From: an uncultured Capnocytophaga sp.
GTDB taxonomy: Bacteria > Bacteroidota > Bacteroidia > Flavobacteriales > Flavobacteriaceae
Direction of reading: 5' to 3'
DNA length: 64,000 nt
NCBI RefSeq assembly: GCF_937936315.1
Contig: NZ_CALGWU010000023.1
Location: 110,359 to 174,358, forward strand
Numbering within the stretch: position 1 is the first letter of the stretch; each line of letters starts with the position of its first letter. Of this stretch, positions 24,915 to 34,055 are shown piece by piece. Below the pieces are notes generated by a model that saw only the letters and a list, made by a program, of their open reading frames with translations, searched no databases and was not told the origin of the DNA. The position numbers were made by a program, and so were the translations under genes.

Positions 24915-25829
24915 CTATCTGAGTTGTGGCAATACTTCTTTTCCGATTTCTTCAAGTACTTCACCAGCAGGGCGACTACAATACTTGAGTACTAACATAA
25001 TATGGTTGACCCCTATTTTTCCGAGTTCGTGAAACATATCTACGAGATAATTACGACCAAGACGAAAACCTAAATCCATTTTTTGAGGTTCGAAGTCAGG
25101 GTCTTCCATAAGGTCTATATATATAGGTTGTATATAAGGTTTAGCAGGTTCGCCTTCTTTTTTAAGAGCTTCGTGCCAATCTTCTACTATTTTTTTAGTA
25201 AAAGCAAAGTCGCGAGGATAGTAAATCCAACCATCGGTGTGTTTTGCTATCCAATCTAAATTTACACCACCTATGTGCCCTGTGGCGTACATTGGTATGT
25301 TTTTGTGAATAGGTTTAGGAAGTACATCACCTACTTTTTCCATTAGAGTGCCATAATCGTTGTTATAAGTAGGGAATTCTGTACTCCATAAATTTTTAAG
25401 CATTTCAATATGTTCAGCTAGGTGTGCACTACGGAGTTCAAAAGGTTTGTTGAATGCAGGATACTCTATAGGACGGTCTCCTGAAGCTATTCCCATAACA
25501 AAACGGTTAGGGAACAATACATCAAGACTTGCAGAGGCTTTGGCAACGTGCAAAGGGTGACGCAAAGGTAAAATCACACTTGCTATACCTATTTTGATAG
25601 AAAGAGTGAGAGAAGCTATATGAGCTAAATAAATCCAAGGGTCAAACATTTGACCTACTTCTTTAAAATCGGGGTTGTTGAGGGGGATATCACGAACCCA
25701 TATAGTATCATATCCTAAGGCTTCGGCACGCTGAATAAGTTGCACTTGGTTCTCCATTTTAGGGATAGCCCCTTCGTACGATTCAATAGGCAAAAGGATT
25801 CCTATTGATAGTTTATTTGCGTCTATCAT
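24915..25829 (-). CDS. LLM-class flavin-dependent oxidoreductase (luciferase-like)
   Basis: A 304-residue TIM-barrel protein of the bacterial luciferase superfamily. Typical blocks are ALGYDTIWVRDIPLN near the start, IGIASVILPLRHPLHVAKASASLDVL in the middle, and FVMGIASGDRPIEYPAF. These enzymes use F420 or FMN; Bacteroidota lack the F420 pathway as far as I know, so FMN is more likely. The substrate is unknown. It is first in a leftward unit with the YARHG protein and oxyR, which would fit a redox-related role. Confidence 0.85.
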   Translation of the reverse strand: MIDANKLSIGILLPIESYEGAIPKMENQVQLIQRAEALGYDTIWVRDIPLNNPDFKEVGQMFDPWIYLAHIASLTLSIKIGIASVILPLRHPLHVAKASASLDVLFPNRFVMGIASGDRPIEYPAFNKPFELRSAHLAEHIEMLKNLWSTEFPTYNNDYGTLMEKVGDVLPKPIHKNIPMYATGHIGGVNLDWIAKHTDGWIYYPRDFAFTKKIVEDWHEALKKEGEPAKPYIQPIYIDLMEDPDFEPQKMDLGFRLGRNYLVDMFHELGKIGVNHIMLVLKYCSRPAGEVLEEIGKEVLPQLR

Positions 25830-25849
25830 AGATTTATGATTTTAAGACG

Positions 25850-25857
25850 CAAAAGTA
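25850..25857 (-). promoter_or_regulatory. -7 element TACTTTTG of the LLM oxidoreductase unit
   Basis: TACTTTTG on the minus strand ends 20 bases before the ATG at 25829. It follows directly on the upstream gene's terminator. Confidence 0.6.
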
Positions 25858-25867
25858 TAAAAAAAAA

Positions 25868-25889
25868 GGCATATAAAAAACTATATGCC
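25868..25889 (-). terminator. Terminator after the nucleoid-associated protein gene
   Basis: GGCATATA (25868-25875) pairs with TATATGCC (25882-25889) around a 6-base loop, followed on the minus strand by a long T-run. Confidence 0.75.
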
Positions 25890-25913
25890 GTTTTATTTTT
25901 GATGAGGTTATTT

Positions 25914-26975
25914 TTATGAACCCTTTTGTTCTTTGTTGAAATACACTAAATAGTAGTACATTTGTTTTTCTTCATCCCAACCTTTTTCGATGAACTTATC
26001 GGCGGATTCGGGATTGATGAAGTCCATACGTATTTGAATATTAGTATCTAAATCGATTACATTTTTAATTTTTTTGCGTACATCAGAAACAGCTTTGTTA
26101 GCAATTGGGAAGGTTGATACATCTTCTATTTGGTACTTAGGCCCTTTTTCTACTTTGTAGTGTTTAAACTCAGGAATCAGGTCAGGGTTCTCAAACACTT
26201 CATTCATAAATGAGGTTTCCTCAAAGTCATCATTCTTAGCAAAGTAGTTGATTGCACGGTTCATAAATAGCACTTCTTCTTTTTTATCTTCAGCAGGTAA
26301 GATAACATCTTTTGCGAAATCTTGGCTGAATTTTAAGTACTTTTTGGTGTAGAAATTGTCATCGACCAAAGCATCCACATTTAGGAAATTTTCTAACCAA
26401 TACTTAGTGTCGTAGCGATTGCTATCAATGGAAAGTATTTTGTAGCCATCTTCTTTATTTACATTGAAAATGATACAACCTTTATCCAAACGATGGATGT
26501 TTACACCTTCTTGGATAATCATTTCCAACTGATTACCTTGTTCTTCAAATTGTAGGAAACTATTTTTTACCTCAGATTTGAAAATACCAATAGCTTTTAC
26601 CTTTTCGTTATCCAAATAAGTATCGTGCAAAAGAGCAATGTATACTTCTCCACTTTTAATATGTGGATGGTTAGATTGATTGTACAAGTGTTGTGCAATT
26701 TTTCCTGACTGTTCGTGAATTGTACTTTCGTCTTCAAAAATAGGGGTAACTAATTGATAGAGTGTATTAAATTCTACGTCAGCATCGTGTACAAAATGAA
26801 AATAGTTCTCTTCTTTTTCACGGAAAGGTTTGAAAAAATATTCTTTTAATAAGCCTATAATTTCATCATTTAGTGCATAAGGTTTTTCAGAAAAGAATAG
26901 AGGTTCACCTTTACTCAAATTACCTACTTTGTGAATAGAGAGCGCTTCGATATTTGTTGTATATAAATTTAGCAT
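25914..26975 (-). CDS. Nucleoid-associated protein NdpA/YejK family
   Basis: A 353-residue protein of the 37-kDa nucleoid-associated family. The N-terminal block IEALSIHKVGNLSKGEPLFFS, the central region with HIKSGEVYIALL and GIFKSEVKNSFL, and the C-terminal INPESADKFIEKGWDEE are characteristic. E. coli YejK binds nucleoid and topoisomerase IV. It follows the pRiA4b-like gene by 14 bases on the same strand. Length is close to the usual 335-350 residues. Function in Bacteroidota is not defined. Confidence 0.82.
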   Translation of the reverse strand: MLNLYTTNIEALSIHKVGNLSKGEPLFFSEKPYALNDEIIGLLKEYFFKPFREKEENYFHFVHDADVEFNTLYQLVTPIFEDESTIHEQSGKIAQHLYNQSNHPHIKSGEVYIALLHDTYLDNEKVKAIGIFKSEVKNSFLQFEEQGNQLEMIIQEGVNIHRLDKGCIIFNVNKEDGYKILSIDSNRYDTKYWLENFLNVDALVDDNFYTKKYLKFSQDFAKDVILPAEDKKEEVLFMNRAINYFAKNDDFEETSFMNEVFENPDLIPEFKHYKVEKGPKYQIEDVSTFPIANKAVSDVRKKIKNVIDLDTNIQIRMDFINPESADKFIEKGWDEEKQMYYYLVYFNKEQKGS

Positions 26976-26989
26976 AGTTATTAGCGAAA

Positions 26990-27499
26990 TTAATAGTATT
27001 CTTCTTCACTGAAACTACCATAATCATCTTCATCTAAGTCGAAGTCGTTGAACTCATCTTCAAACTCATCAAAATCATCGGCTACGAATGATTTTTCTGG
27101 AGCTTCGGCAGGGATAGAGCCGTGAGCGTGTATCAAAGCAGGGTAGGAAGCTCTTGTCTCTTCCTCATCAATTTCTACTAATTCCACGAAGAATGTCCAC
27201 ATTGACATAAAGTCGTATACATATAATAATTTAGGTTCATCTTCACTTACGACAGATTCGATAATAGTTTCTTCCATTAAGCGTATTTCACCACTTTCGG
27301 ATACGTCAAAAAGGGTGATTTCCTCGCCTTGATTCCAATCATCGTCAGTAAGGTAGAAAGAAGCCATTTCATTACCTGCAAAGCCAAATGATTGGTTAAT
27401 CACATTGTGTAAATCTTCCAAGGTAGCTTCCCCTTGGATTGCGATATCTCTAAAAACGTCTTCTTTAACGTCGAGTATTACTCTGAATTTGTATACCAT
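26990..27499 (-). CDS. Plasmid pRiA4b ORF-3-like protein, acidic
   Basis: A 169-residue protein resembling the pRiA4b ORF-3 / IS1096 TnpR-like family. The fold begins MVYKFRVILDVKEDVFRDIAIQGEATLEDLHNVI and contains FYLTDDDWNQGEEI. The last 30 residues are almost all Asp, Glu, Phe and Tyr. Despite the family name there is no transposase or repeat around it, and in flavobacteria the gene is usually chromosomal. Its role is unknown. It is probably co-transcribed with the nucleoid-associated gene. Confidence 0.75.
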   Translation of the reverse strand: MVYKFRVILDVKEDVFRDIAIQGEATLEDLHNVINQSFGFAGNEMASFYLTDDDWNQGEEITLFDVSESGEIRLMEETIIESVVSEDEPKLLYVYDFMSMWTFFVELVEIDEEETRASYPALIHAHGSIPAEAPEKSFVADDFDEFEDEFNDFDLDEDDYGSFSEEEYY

Positions 27500-27525
27500 T
27501 TTTTAGTTTTTAGGGGTTAAAAAAA

Positions 27526-27577
27526 ACTTTGTCAAAGGTTGTATCGCAATAGGAGCTATATGACTTTGACAAAGTTT
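27526..27577 (-). terminator. Terminator of the gldI-isomerase operon
   Basis: AACTTTGTCAAAG (27526-27538) pairs over 13 bases with CTTTGACAAAGTT (27565-27577) around a 26-base loop, followed on the minus strand by a run of eight T. The stem sequence is the same as in the hairpin at 7596-7629. Confidence 0.8.
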
Positions 27578-27598
27578 GTACTGCAAAGTGTATTTTTT

Positions 27599-28729
27599 CT
27601 ATTTTGCTATGTCGGTGATTTCAATATCGAAAATAAGGTCGCTATTAGGTGGGATTACCTCACCAGCACCTCTTTCGCCATAACCTAAGGCAGCAGGGAT
27701 AAATACACGCACTTTATCACCTACTTTCATTTTAAGAAGAGCTTCTTTGAAACCAGGGATAAGAGGAGCATTGGAATTATATTCCATAGGGAATGCTTGG
27801 TAGCCGCCTTGTTGCTCACGCATTGCATTGTATTTGCCATAAGTTTCTTCTATTTCTTTTACATTAGAATCGAAGAGAGTACCATTTGCCAAATATCCAG
27901 CATAGTTTACCATTACTTGTTGAGTGTGGTTAGGCTGTTTGCCTTTACCTTCTACTAAAGTAAACATTTTTACTCCAGAAGGAAGTGCTTTAGCTTGAGG
28001 TTCTTGAGTTTTAACCTCTTCTAAGAATTTAGCAGCTGCAGCTTTGGTTTTAGCTTCTTTTTCTTGTTCTCTTTTAGCGATATCTTTGAAATAGTTTTCA
28101 AAAACTTTTACAGCATTGAAGTTTTTAGCGTCTTTACCATTAGCAATGATTGTAATTTTATTGATTTTGATATCTTTTTCAGGTTTATCATTAGCTACAG
28201 TTTTAGTATTAGCAATTGCATCGATTACTTCTAAACCTTTCACAGTTTCACCGAAAACAGTATGACGACCATTGAGGTGAGGAGTAGGTACTTGAGTGAT
28301 GAAAAACTGGCTGCCATTTGTGCCAGGACCTGCATTAGCCATTGATAAAATTCCTTTTTTATCGTGTTGTAAAGTAGGAACAAATTCATCTTCAAAACGA
28401 TATCCAGGATCTCCCATACCTGTACCAGTAGGGTCACCCCCTTGAATCATAAAATCTTTGATCACACGATGGAAGATCGTTCCGTTGTAGAAAGGTTTAC
28501 CTTTGTATTCGGCTTTTACGAAAGAGTTTTTACCTTCGGCTAAAGTAACAAAGTTGGCTACTGTTATAGGAGTTTCTTTGTAGTTGAGTTTTACAATGAT
28601 ATTTCCTTGAGTAGTTTCGATATCGGCAAATAAGCCATCACCTAAATCTTTGTAGGCTTTTTTTTGCGAATTACAACTGAAAAATACAAACATTGCAGAG
28701 AGCAATGCTACTAAATTGAGTCGTCTCAT
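27599..28729 (-). CDS. Peptidyl-prolyl isomerase lipoprotein, cyclophilin-FKBP fusion
   Basis: A 376-residue lipoprotein (acceptor Cys19 in VFFSCNSQ) with two different prolyl-isomerase folds. A cyclophilin domain covers about 30-195 (FHRVIKDFMIQGGDPTGTG, GPGTNGSQFFIT). A charged helical linker covers about 210-240 and an FKBP domain about 255-376 (VMVNYAGYLANGTLFDSN, FIPAALGYGERGAGEVIPPNSDLIFDIE). Both active sites look intact. It sits downstream of gldI in one operon, so this locus supplies three isomerase domains to the periplasm. Such fusions are recurrent in flavobacteria. Confidence 0.9.
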   Translation of the reverse strand: MRRLNLVALLSAMFVFFSCNSQKKAYKDLGDGLFADIETTQGNIIVKLNYKETPITVANFVTLAEGKNSFVKAEYKGKPFYNGTIFHRVIKDFMIQGGDPTGTGMGDPGYRFEDEFVPTLQHDKKGILSMANAGPGTNGSQFFITQVPTPHLNGRHTVFGETVKGLEVIDAIANTKTVANDKPEKDIKINKITIIANGKDAKNFNAVKVFENYFKDIAKREQEKEAKTKAAAAKFLEEVKTQEPQAKALPSGVKMFTLVEGKGKQPNHTQQVMVNYAGYLANGTLFDSNVKEIEETYGKYNAMREQQGGYQAFPMEYNSNAPLIPGFKEALLKMKVGDKVRVFIPAALGYGERGAGEVIPPNSDLIFDIEITDIAK

Positions 28730-28757
28730 AATATAATAATTAATTAAAAATGTTTAT

Positions 28758-29330
28758 TTATTCGGGTCGAGGTTTTACATCTTCTTGATTTTTTTCAATC
28801 TTGAAGACTTCGATTTTAGCTATAATAGGTTGATTGAAAGAGATTTTATCTTTATCGCCACGATAGCCATAAGCTACACTTGAGGGGAAATAGAAAACTC
28901 CACTTTCTTTTTCTTTTAGCAATTTTAATGCAGAACGCAAGCCTTGGAATACTTCTTCTTTATCTACATAATATTTGTATTCACCATCGGGTTTTTCTTG
29001 ATAAAGCTGGTTACCCTGCAAATCGGAAAGGCTGTAATCATAAGTTACAATATCGCCAAACTGAGCAGTATAATGAGCTTCAGGATTTTGATTTAGATAG
29101 TAGAACTTAAATCCGTGTTGCGAATCTATAAAATTATGTATTGTATCTTTTTTGATAATAGAATCTATCAGCGCTTCTTCGGAGGCTAATAGTGCTTTGT
29201 TTTTCATAGCTGATTCTTTCAAAAAAGTACTTGTTTTTTTAGTTATAGGATGACGCGCTTGCCTATCGGCACAACTTGTCAATACTATGCCAATGGCACT
29301 TAGAGCTATTATTTTTTTGAGTATATTCAT
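28758..29330 (-). CDS. gldI: Gliding-motility FKBP-type isomerase lipoprotein GldI
   Basis: A 190-residue lipoprotein with acceptor Cys20 (VLTSCADR) and an FKBP domain at about 80-185. YRGDKDKISFNQPIIAKIEVFKI and the SSVAYGYRG segment match GldI. Flavobacterium johnsoniae GldI is needed for gliding and is thought to fold periplasmic parts of the gliding/type 9 secretion machinery. It stands between a DHH phosphoesterase and a cyclophilin-FKBP gene, as I remember from other gliding flavobacteria. Its presence is the main evidence for a gliding organism here. Confidence 0.87.
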   Translation of the reverse strand: MNILKKIIALSAIGIVLTSCADRQARHPITKKTSTFLKESAMKNKALLASEEALIDSIIKKDTIHNFIDSQHGFKFYYLNQNPEAHYTAQFGDIVTYDYSLSDLQGNQLYQEKPDGEYKYYVDKEEVFQGLRSALKLLKEKESGVFYFPSSVAYGYRGDKDKISFNQPIIAKIEVFKIEKNQEDVKPRPE

Positions 29331-29339
29331 TGTATCGTT

Positions 29340-30347
29340 TTACATATTTTTGTGGATAAAATCAGGTAACACTTGTTTGAAATAAGCTACCGCTTCTTCT
29401 ATAGACCCATCAAATCTTCCTCCAGCTGCATTTACGTGTCCGCCTCCATTGAAACATTTTCGAGCAAATAGATTCACATCATTATTACCTTTAGAACGCA
29501 AAGACATTTTTACGAAATCACCTTCTTGGATAAAGATGACAGCTAATTTAGTGTTTTTAATAGTGAGCCCATAGTTTACAAATCCTTCAGTATCTCCTTT
29601 TTGATGATCGTATTTTTGTAATTCTTCGGAAGAAAGTGTTATATAAGCGGTGTCAAACTCTTTGATATACACTAAATTTTTGAGAGCGGTACTAAGCAAT
29701 TGCAATTTATTATAAGAATTGTTATCAAATACATTGCTATTGATTTGGCTATTATTAGCTCCTTTTTCTATTAAAAAAGCACCGATTTTGAGTGTGTTGC
29801 TAGTAGTGATAGGGTATTTGAAATTACCGGTATCCGTCATAATCCCCGTATACAAACAAGTAGCTATATCTTTATCAATTTGATTTTTATTGCCCATTGC
29901 ATCAATAAAAGCATAAATCATTTCACAAGTAGAACTCGCTTTAGGATTAGAAAAAGTAACTTTGGCATAGTCATCAGGCTCTTGATGATGATCAATCATC
30001 ACAAAAGTTGCTTTAGAGTTTTCTAGCAAAGGGGTAAGGGAATCCGCTCTTTTAAGAGCGTTGAAATCGAGTGTGAAAATAAGTTTAGAGGCTTCTATCT
30101 GCTCTGTTGCTTTTTTGGGATTGTTGTCGTAGATAAGAATCTGATCTGCGGCAGGTAACCATTTGAGAAAGTCAGGAAAATCATTAGGAGAAACCACTGT
30201 TACATCACAGTGATGCAACTTGAGATAATGGTAAAGCCCCAAGCAACTACCTATGGCATCACCATCGGGGTTTTTGTGGGGTATAATACTTATTTTAGGT
30301 TGCTTTTCCAATAATATTTTGGTAGCTTCTATATCGTATATATTCAT
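29340..30347 (-). CDS. DHH-family phosphoesterase (NrnA-like oligoribonuclease / pAp phosphatase)
   Basis: A 335-residue cytoplasmic DHH/DHHA1 phosphoesterase. Motifs are HKNPDGDAIGS near the N-terminus, DHH in VMIDHHQEPDD, GIMTDTGNF, and the DHHA1 end FNGGGHVNAAGGR. NrnA-type enzymes degrade short RNA oligomers and pAp. I use the ATG at 30347 (MNIYDIEATK) because a TACTTTCG -7-like sequence lies at 30356-30363, inside the seven extra codons of the longer form from 30368. It is first in the operon with gldI. Confidence 0.85.
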   Translation of the reverse strand: MNIYDIEATKILLEKQPKISIIPHKNPDGDAIGSCLGLYHYLKLHHCDVTVVSPNDFPDFLKWLPAADQILIYDNNPKKATEQIEASKLIFTLDFNALKRADSLTPLLENSKATFVMIDHHQEPDDYAKVTFSNPKASSTCEMIYAFIDAMGNKNQIDKDIATCLYTGIMTDTGNFKYPITTSNTLKIGAFLIEKGANNSQINSNVFDNNSYNKLQLLSTALKNLVYIKEFDTAYITLSSEELQKYDHQKGDTEGFVNYGLTIKNTKLAVIFIQEGDFVKMSLRSKGNNDVNLFARKCFNGGGHVNAAGGRFDGSIEEAVAYFKQVLPDFIHKNM

Positions 30348-30418
30348 AATGGCGCGAAAGTACAACATTATTTTTAATTAGCTGCAAAATGTAACTAAAA
30401 ACTTTTGTTTTACAGATT

Positions 30419-31831
30419 TTAGGAGAGATTTCTTTTTTCTAAAAGTACAACATTTTCAACGTGGTAAGTTTGAGGGAACATATCGACGGGTTGTACTTTT
30501 GTCACCTTATACATTTCGTCTAACAAAGCTAAATCACGTGCTTGAGTAGCACTGTTACAGCTTACATATACTATTTTAGGGGGGGCAATTTGCAGAATTT
30601 GCTCTATTACATCTTTATGCATTCCATCACGAGGAGGATCGGTGATGATTACATCGGGAGTACCATTGGCTTTGATAAACGTATCGTTGAAAACGTTTTT
30701 CATATCCCCTACATAAAAACTCACATTCTCAATACCATTAGCTTTGGCATTGGCTTTGGCATCGGCAATGGCTTCGGGTACAGCTTCGACACCAACTACT
30801 TTTTTAGCTTTTCTTGCTACAAACTGAGCGATAGTACCTGTACCAGTATAGAGGTCATATACCAATTCATCACCTTTTAAATCGGCGAAGTCACGGGTTA
30901 CTTGATATAGTTTGTGAGCTTGTTTAGAGTTCGTTTGATAGAAAGATTTTGCATTGATTTTGAAGCGCAAACCTTCCATTTCTTCATAAATACAATCGGT
31001 ACCTTTATAGATTTTTAAATCTTGATCGTAGATAGCATCGTTCCCTTTGCTATTAATACAATACTGCAAAGAAGTGATTTGAGGGAATGTTTGAACTATA
31101 TGTTCTAATAGCAAATTACATTTTTTACTATCACTAAAGAATTGTATTACCAGCATTATTTCGCCTGTAGAAGAGATACGTATCATCATAGAACGCAAGA
31201 CGCCTGTTTGCTGACGTGGGCTATAGAAAGCTATGTTATTCTCTAAAGCAAAACGTTTGATTTCCAAACGTATAGCGTTAGAAGGGTCTTCTTGTAAGTA
31301 ACATTTATCAATGTCGAGGATTTTATCCCAAGCACCAGCGATATGGAAACCTAGACCATTGCGTTGTTCAATTGTATCGGCATTTTGAATTTCTTCGGGA
31401 GTAAGCCAGCGCATATCGGAGAAAGAGAATTCCATTTTATTGCGATAGAAATAGATATTCTCGGAAGCTACAATAGGCATCAGTTCAGGGATTGTTATTT
31501 TTCCTAAACGCACTAAGTTGTTTTCGACTTCTTTTTGTTTGTAGAACAGCTGACTTTCGTAGTTCATATCTTGCCATTTGCATCCACCGCAATAGCCAAA
31601 ATGGGCACATACGGGAGTTACACGGCGATTAGAATACTCGTGGAATTTAGTAGCAAATCCCTCGTAATAAGCCGATTTTTTTTTAGTAGTTTGTACATCG
31701 ACTACATCGCCAGGGATAGCATTGTTGATAAAAATAACGCGACCATCAGGAGCTTTGGCAACGCTTTTGCCTTTAGCCCCCGCATCGGTAACGATAACAT
31801 TTTCTATGGTTATATTTTTCTTTTTACTCAT
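30419..31831 (-). CDS. rlmD: 23S rRNA (uracil-5-)-methyltransferase, RlmD/TrmA family
   Basis: A 470-residue SAM-dependent RNA methyltransferase. An N-terminal TRAM domain (about 1-65) is followed by the Fe-S cysteines CAHFGYCGGCKWQ and a later CNSATQ, and a Rossmann domain with YDLYTGTGTIAQF. The catalytic block is DPPRDGMHKDV with ILQIAPPKIVYVSCN, in which Cys is the nucleophile. It makes 5-methyluridine in 23S rRNA; whether at U1939 or U747 cannot be decided here. It has its own promoter very close to the start. Confidence 0.9.
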   Translation of the reverse strand: MSKKKNITIENVIVTDAGAKGKSVAKAPDGRVIFINNAIPGDVVDVQTTKKKSAYYEGFATKFHEYSNRRVTPVCAHFGYCGGCKWQDMNYESQLFYKQKEVENNLVRLGKITIPELMPIVASENIYFYRNKMEFSFSDMRWLTPEEIQNADTIEQRNGLGFHIAGAWDKILDIDKCYLQEDPSNAIRLEIKRFALENNIAFYSPRQQTGVLRSMMIRISSTGEIMLVIQFFSDSKKCNLLLEHIVQTFPQITSLQYCINSKGNDAIYDQDLKIYKGTDCIYEEMEGLRFKINAKSFYQTNSKQAHKLYQVTRDFADLKGDELVYDLYTGTGTIAQFVARKAKKVVGVEAVPEAIADAKANAKANGIENVSFYVGDMKNVFNDTFIKANGTPDVIITDPPRDGMHKDVIEQILQIAPPKIVYVSCNSATQARDLALLDEMYKVTKVQPVDMFPQTYHVENVVLLEKRNLS

Positions 31832-31839
31832 TGCGGGGG

Positions 31840-31847
31840 CAAAGGTA
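31840..31847 (-). promoter_or_regulatory. -7 element TACCTTTG of the rRNA methyltransferase gene
   Basis: TACCTTTG on the minus strand lies 8 bases before the ATG at 31831, so the leader would be only a few bases long. No clear -33 TTTG is seen. Confidence 0.6.
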
Positions 31848-31862
31848 CATTATTTTTTTGAA

Positions 31863-33038
31863 TTATCGGTTACTTGGCAGAGGATAAGTACCTTCTACTA
31901 AGATACTGCTATCTACATCTTGGAGGTTACGATGACCAGCGAAAGCCATAGTAGTATCCATTTCGTCATAGAGTATTTGCAAAGCACGGGTTACCCCTTC
32001 TTCACCATAAGCGCCGAGTCCATATACAGGAGCACGACCGAGCATAATACCTTTAGCTCCTAATGCCCAAGCCTTGAGCATGTTTTGACCTGTATAGAAA
32101 CCAGAGTCTATCCATACTTCAGTTTGGCTACCTACAGCACTTACGATATCGGGAAGGGCTTTTATAGTGGAAATAGTATCATCCATCTGGCGACCACCAT
32201 GGTTAGAGACGATGATAGCATCAGCACCGTATTTTACTGCTTCTATAGCATCTTCAGGGGTCATAATTCCTTTTAAGATGATGGGTCCTCCCCAAAGTTC
32301 TTTGATTTCAGCAATATCTTTCCAGCTAAGGCTAGGGTCGAATTGTTCTTTTGTCCAAGAAGATAGAGAAGAAAGGTCGGATACATTTTTAGCGTGTCCA
32401 GCAATATTGCGGAAAGTCCATCGGCGGTTACCGAAGACATAGCGCAATCCCCAAGGAATTTTAGTAGAAAGGTTCAACATATTAGGAATGGTGAACTTAG
32501 GAGGAGTAGAAAGTCCGTTTTTGATGTCGCGGTGGCGATTACCTAACACTTGTAAATCGACAGTAATCATCAAAGCAGAACATTTAGCTTCTTTAGCACG
32601 ACGGATAAGGTCCTTCATAAACTCGCGGTCACGCATTACATAAAGCTGAAACCAGAAAGGTTCGACACCAGCTTCTACTAAATCCTCGATAGAGCAGATA
32701 GACATAGTAGATAGGGTGAAGGGGATACCGAATTTTTGGGCAGCTTTAGCCATGTGGATTTCACCGTCAGCCCACATCATTCCCATAAATCCGACAGGAG
32801 CCGTCATTGCAGGGAATTTAACTTTCTTGCCAAGGAGTGTACTTTCGAGGGTGCGGTTGTCCATATCCACTAAGATACGTTGACGGAATTTGATAGGGTT
32901 GAAGTCTGAAACATTCTGTTTGTAAGTTGCTTCAGTCCAAGAGCCGGTGTCTACATACTCGTAGAACATTTTAGGAACATTGCGTTTGCAAACAACGCGC
33001 AAGTCCTCAATATTTGTCATTTTGGATAGATCTCTCAT
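31863..33038 (-). CDS. lldD: FMN-dependent alpha-hydroxyacid dehydrogenase (L-lactate dehydrogenase type)
   Basis: A 391-residue TIM-barrel flavoenzyme that oxidises a 2-hydroxyacid, most often L-lactate to pyruvate. Active-site blocks are FMGMMWADGEIHMAKAAQ, SALMITVDLQVLGNRHRDIKNG, ILKGIMTPEDAIEAV and the catalytic VSNHGGRQMDDT followed by WIDSGFYTGQNMLKA. Length matches LldD. It lies 27 bases downstream of kdsD on the same strand, so co-transcription is likely. Glycolate or mandelate as substrate cannot be excluded. Confidence 0.88.
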   Translation of the reverse strand: MRDLSKMTNIEDLRVVCKRNVPKMFYEYVDTGSWTEATYKQNVSDFNPIKFRQRILVDMDNRTLESTLLGKKVKFPAMTAPVGFMGMMWADGEIHMAKAAQKFGIPFTLSTMSICSIEDLVEAGVEPFWFQLYVMRDREFMKDLIRRAKEAKCSALMITVDLQVLGNRHRDIKNGLSTPPKFTIPNMLNLSTKIPWGLRYVFGNRRWTFRNIAGHAKNVSDLSSLSSWTKEQFDPSLSWKDIAEIKELWGGPIILKGIMTPEDAIEAVKYGADAIIVSNHGGRQMDDTISTIKALPDIVSAVGSQTEVWIDSGFYTGQNMLKAWALGAKGIMLGRAPVYGLGAYGEEGVTRALQILYDEMDTTMAFAGHRNLQDVDSSILVEGTYPLPSNR

Positions 33039-33065
33039 TTTTTAAATAATTAATATTCTTAGTTT

Positions 33066-34028
33066 TTAAATAAGTCCTTCTTGAATAAGGTTATGCAGGT
33101 GTATAATTCCCATATATTCACCTTGTTTAGTTGCTAACAGTTGTGTGATTTTATTTTTCTCCATCAGGTGTAGGGCATCAATTGCTAAACAATCGACCTC
33201 AATAGTTTTTGGGTTAACACTCATTATATCTTTAGCAGTAAGCCCTTTGATACTATCTGTTTTACTAAGCATTCGGCGGATATCGCCATCCGTTACTATT
33301 CCAACTATCTGATGATTATTGAGCACAGCAGTAACTCCGAGCATTTTTTCAGATATTTCTACAATTACCTTTTTAATATCGGTATCAGGAGAGACCTCAG
33401 GTTTTTGGTTATGAGATACAATATCAGACACTTTTAGGTATAAACGTTTTCCTAATGCACCACCAGGATGGTATTTAGCAAAGTCACTACTGCCAAAATG
33501 TTTCATTTCCAACAGACAAACTGCCAATGCATCACCTAATACTAATTGAGCCGTAGTACTAGTAGTAGGAGCTAAATTGTTAGGGCAAGCCTCTTTATCG
33601 ACGTGAGCATAAAGCACACTATCAGCTTGTTGTGCTAAGACAGAGTTTTTATTAGAGGTAATGGCTATCAACTTGTTATTACCGCGTTTGAGCAAAGGTA
33701 CTAACACTTTTATTTCGGGGGTGTTACCACTTTTAGAGATGCATATTACTACATCATCTTGCTGTATAATACCTAAATCACCATGGATTGCATCGGCGGC
33801 ATGCATAAAGATAGCGGGAGTGCCGGTAGAGTTCATTGTAGCTACTATTTTATTAGCGATAATGGCACTTTTACCTATACCTGTAATCACTACACGACCT
33901 TTGGATTGCAATATATATTGTACTGATTGAGTAAAATCATCGTCTAGATAATCAATTAGTTTAGCAATAGCTTGAGCTTCTTCAGTAATAGTTTGTTTGG
34001 CAGAGGTAATAATTTCTTCTGAGTTCAT
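33066..34028 (-). CDS. kdsD: Arabinose-5-phosphate isomerase, KdsD/KpsF family
   Basis: A 320-residue enzyme that converts ribulose 5-phosphate to arabinose 5-phosphate for Kdo, the inner sugar of lipopolysaccharide. A SIS domain (about 35-170) contains GRVVITGIGKSAIIANK and ICISKSGNTPEIKVL. Two CBS domains follow (about 205-320). It fits a genome with lptD, also in this window. It sits between cdd and the lactate dehydrogenase gene with 27-base gaps on both sides, in one leftward unit. Confidence 0.92.
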   Translation of the reverse strand: MNSEEIITSAKQTITEEAQAIAKLIDYLDDDFTQSVQYILQSKGRVVITGIGKSAIIANKIVATMNSTGTPAIFMHAADAIHGDLGIIQQDDVVICISKSGNTPEIKVLVPLLKRGNNKLIAITSNKNSVLAQQADSVLYAHVDKEACPNNLAPTTSTTAQLVLGDALAVCLLEMKHFGSSDFAKYHPGGALGKRLYLKVSDIVSHNQKPEVSPDTDIKKVIVEISEKMLGVTAVLNNHQIVGIVTDGDIRRMLSKTDSIKGLTAKDIMSVNPKTIEVDCLAIDALHLMEKNKITQLLATKQGEYMGIIHLHNLIQEGLI

Positions 34029-34055
34029 TCGTTATAGTTTTTAGTTGTTCGTATA

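Noticed and set aside
26990..27499. Transposon or plasmid remnant suggested by the pRiA4b/IS1096 family name
   Set aside because: No inverted repeats, target duplications or transposase nearby; the gene is intact and sits in a normal operon.
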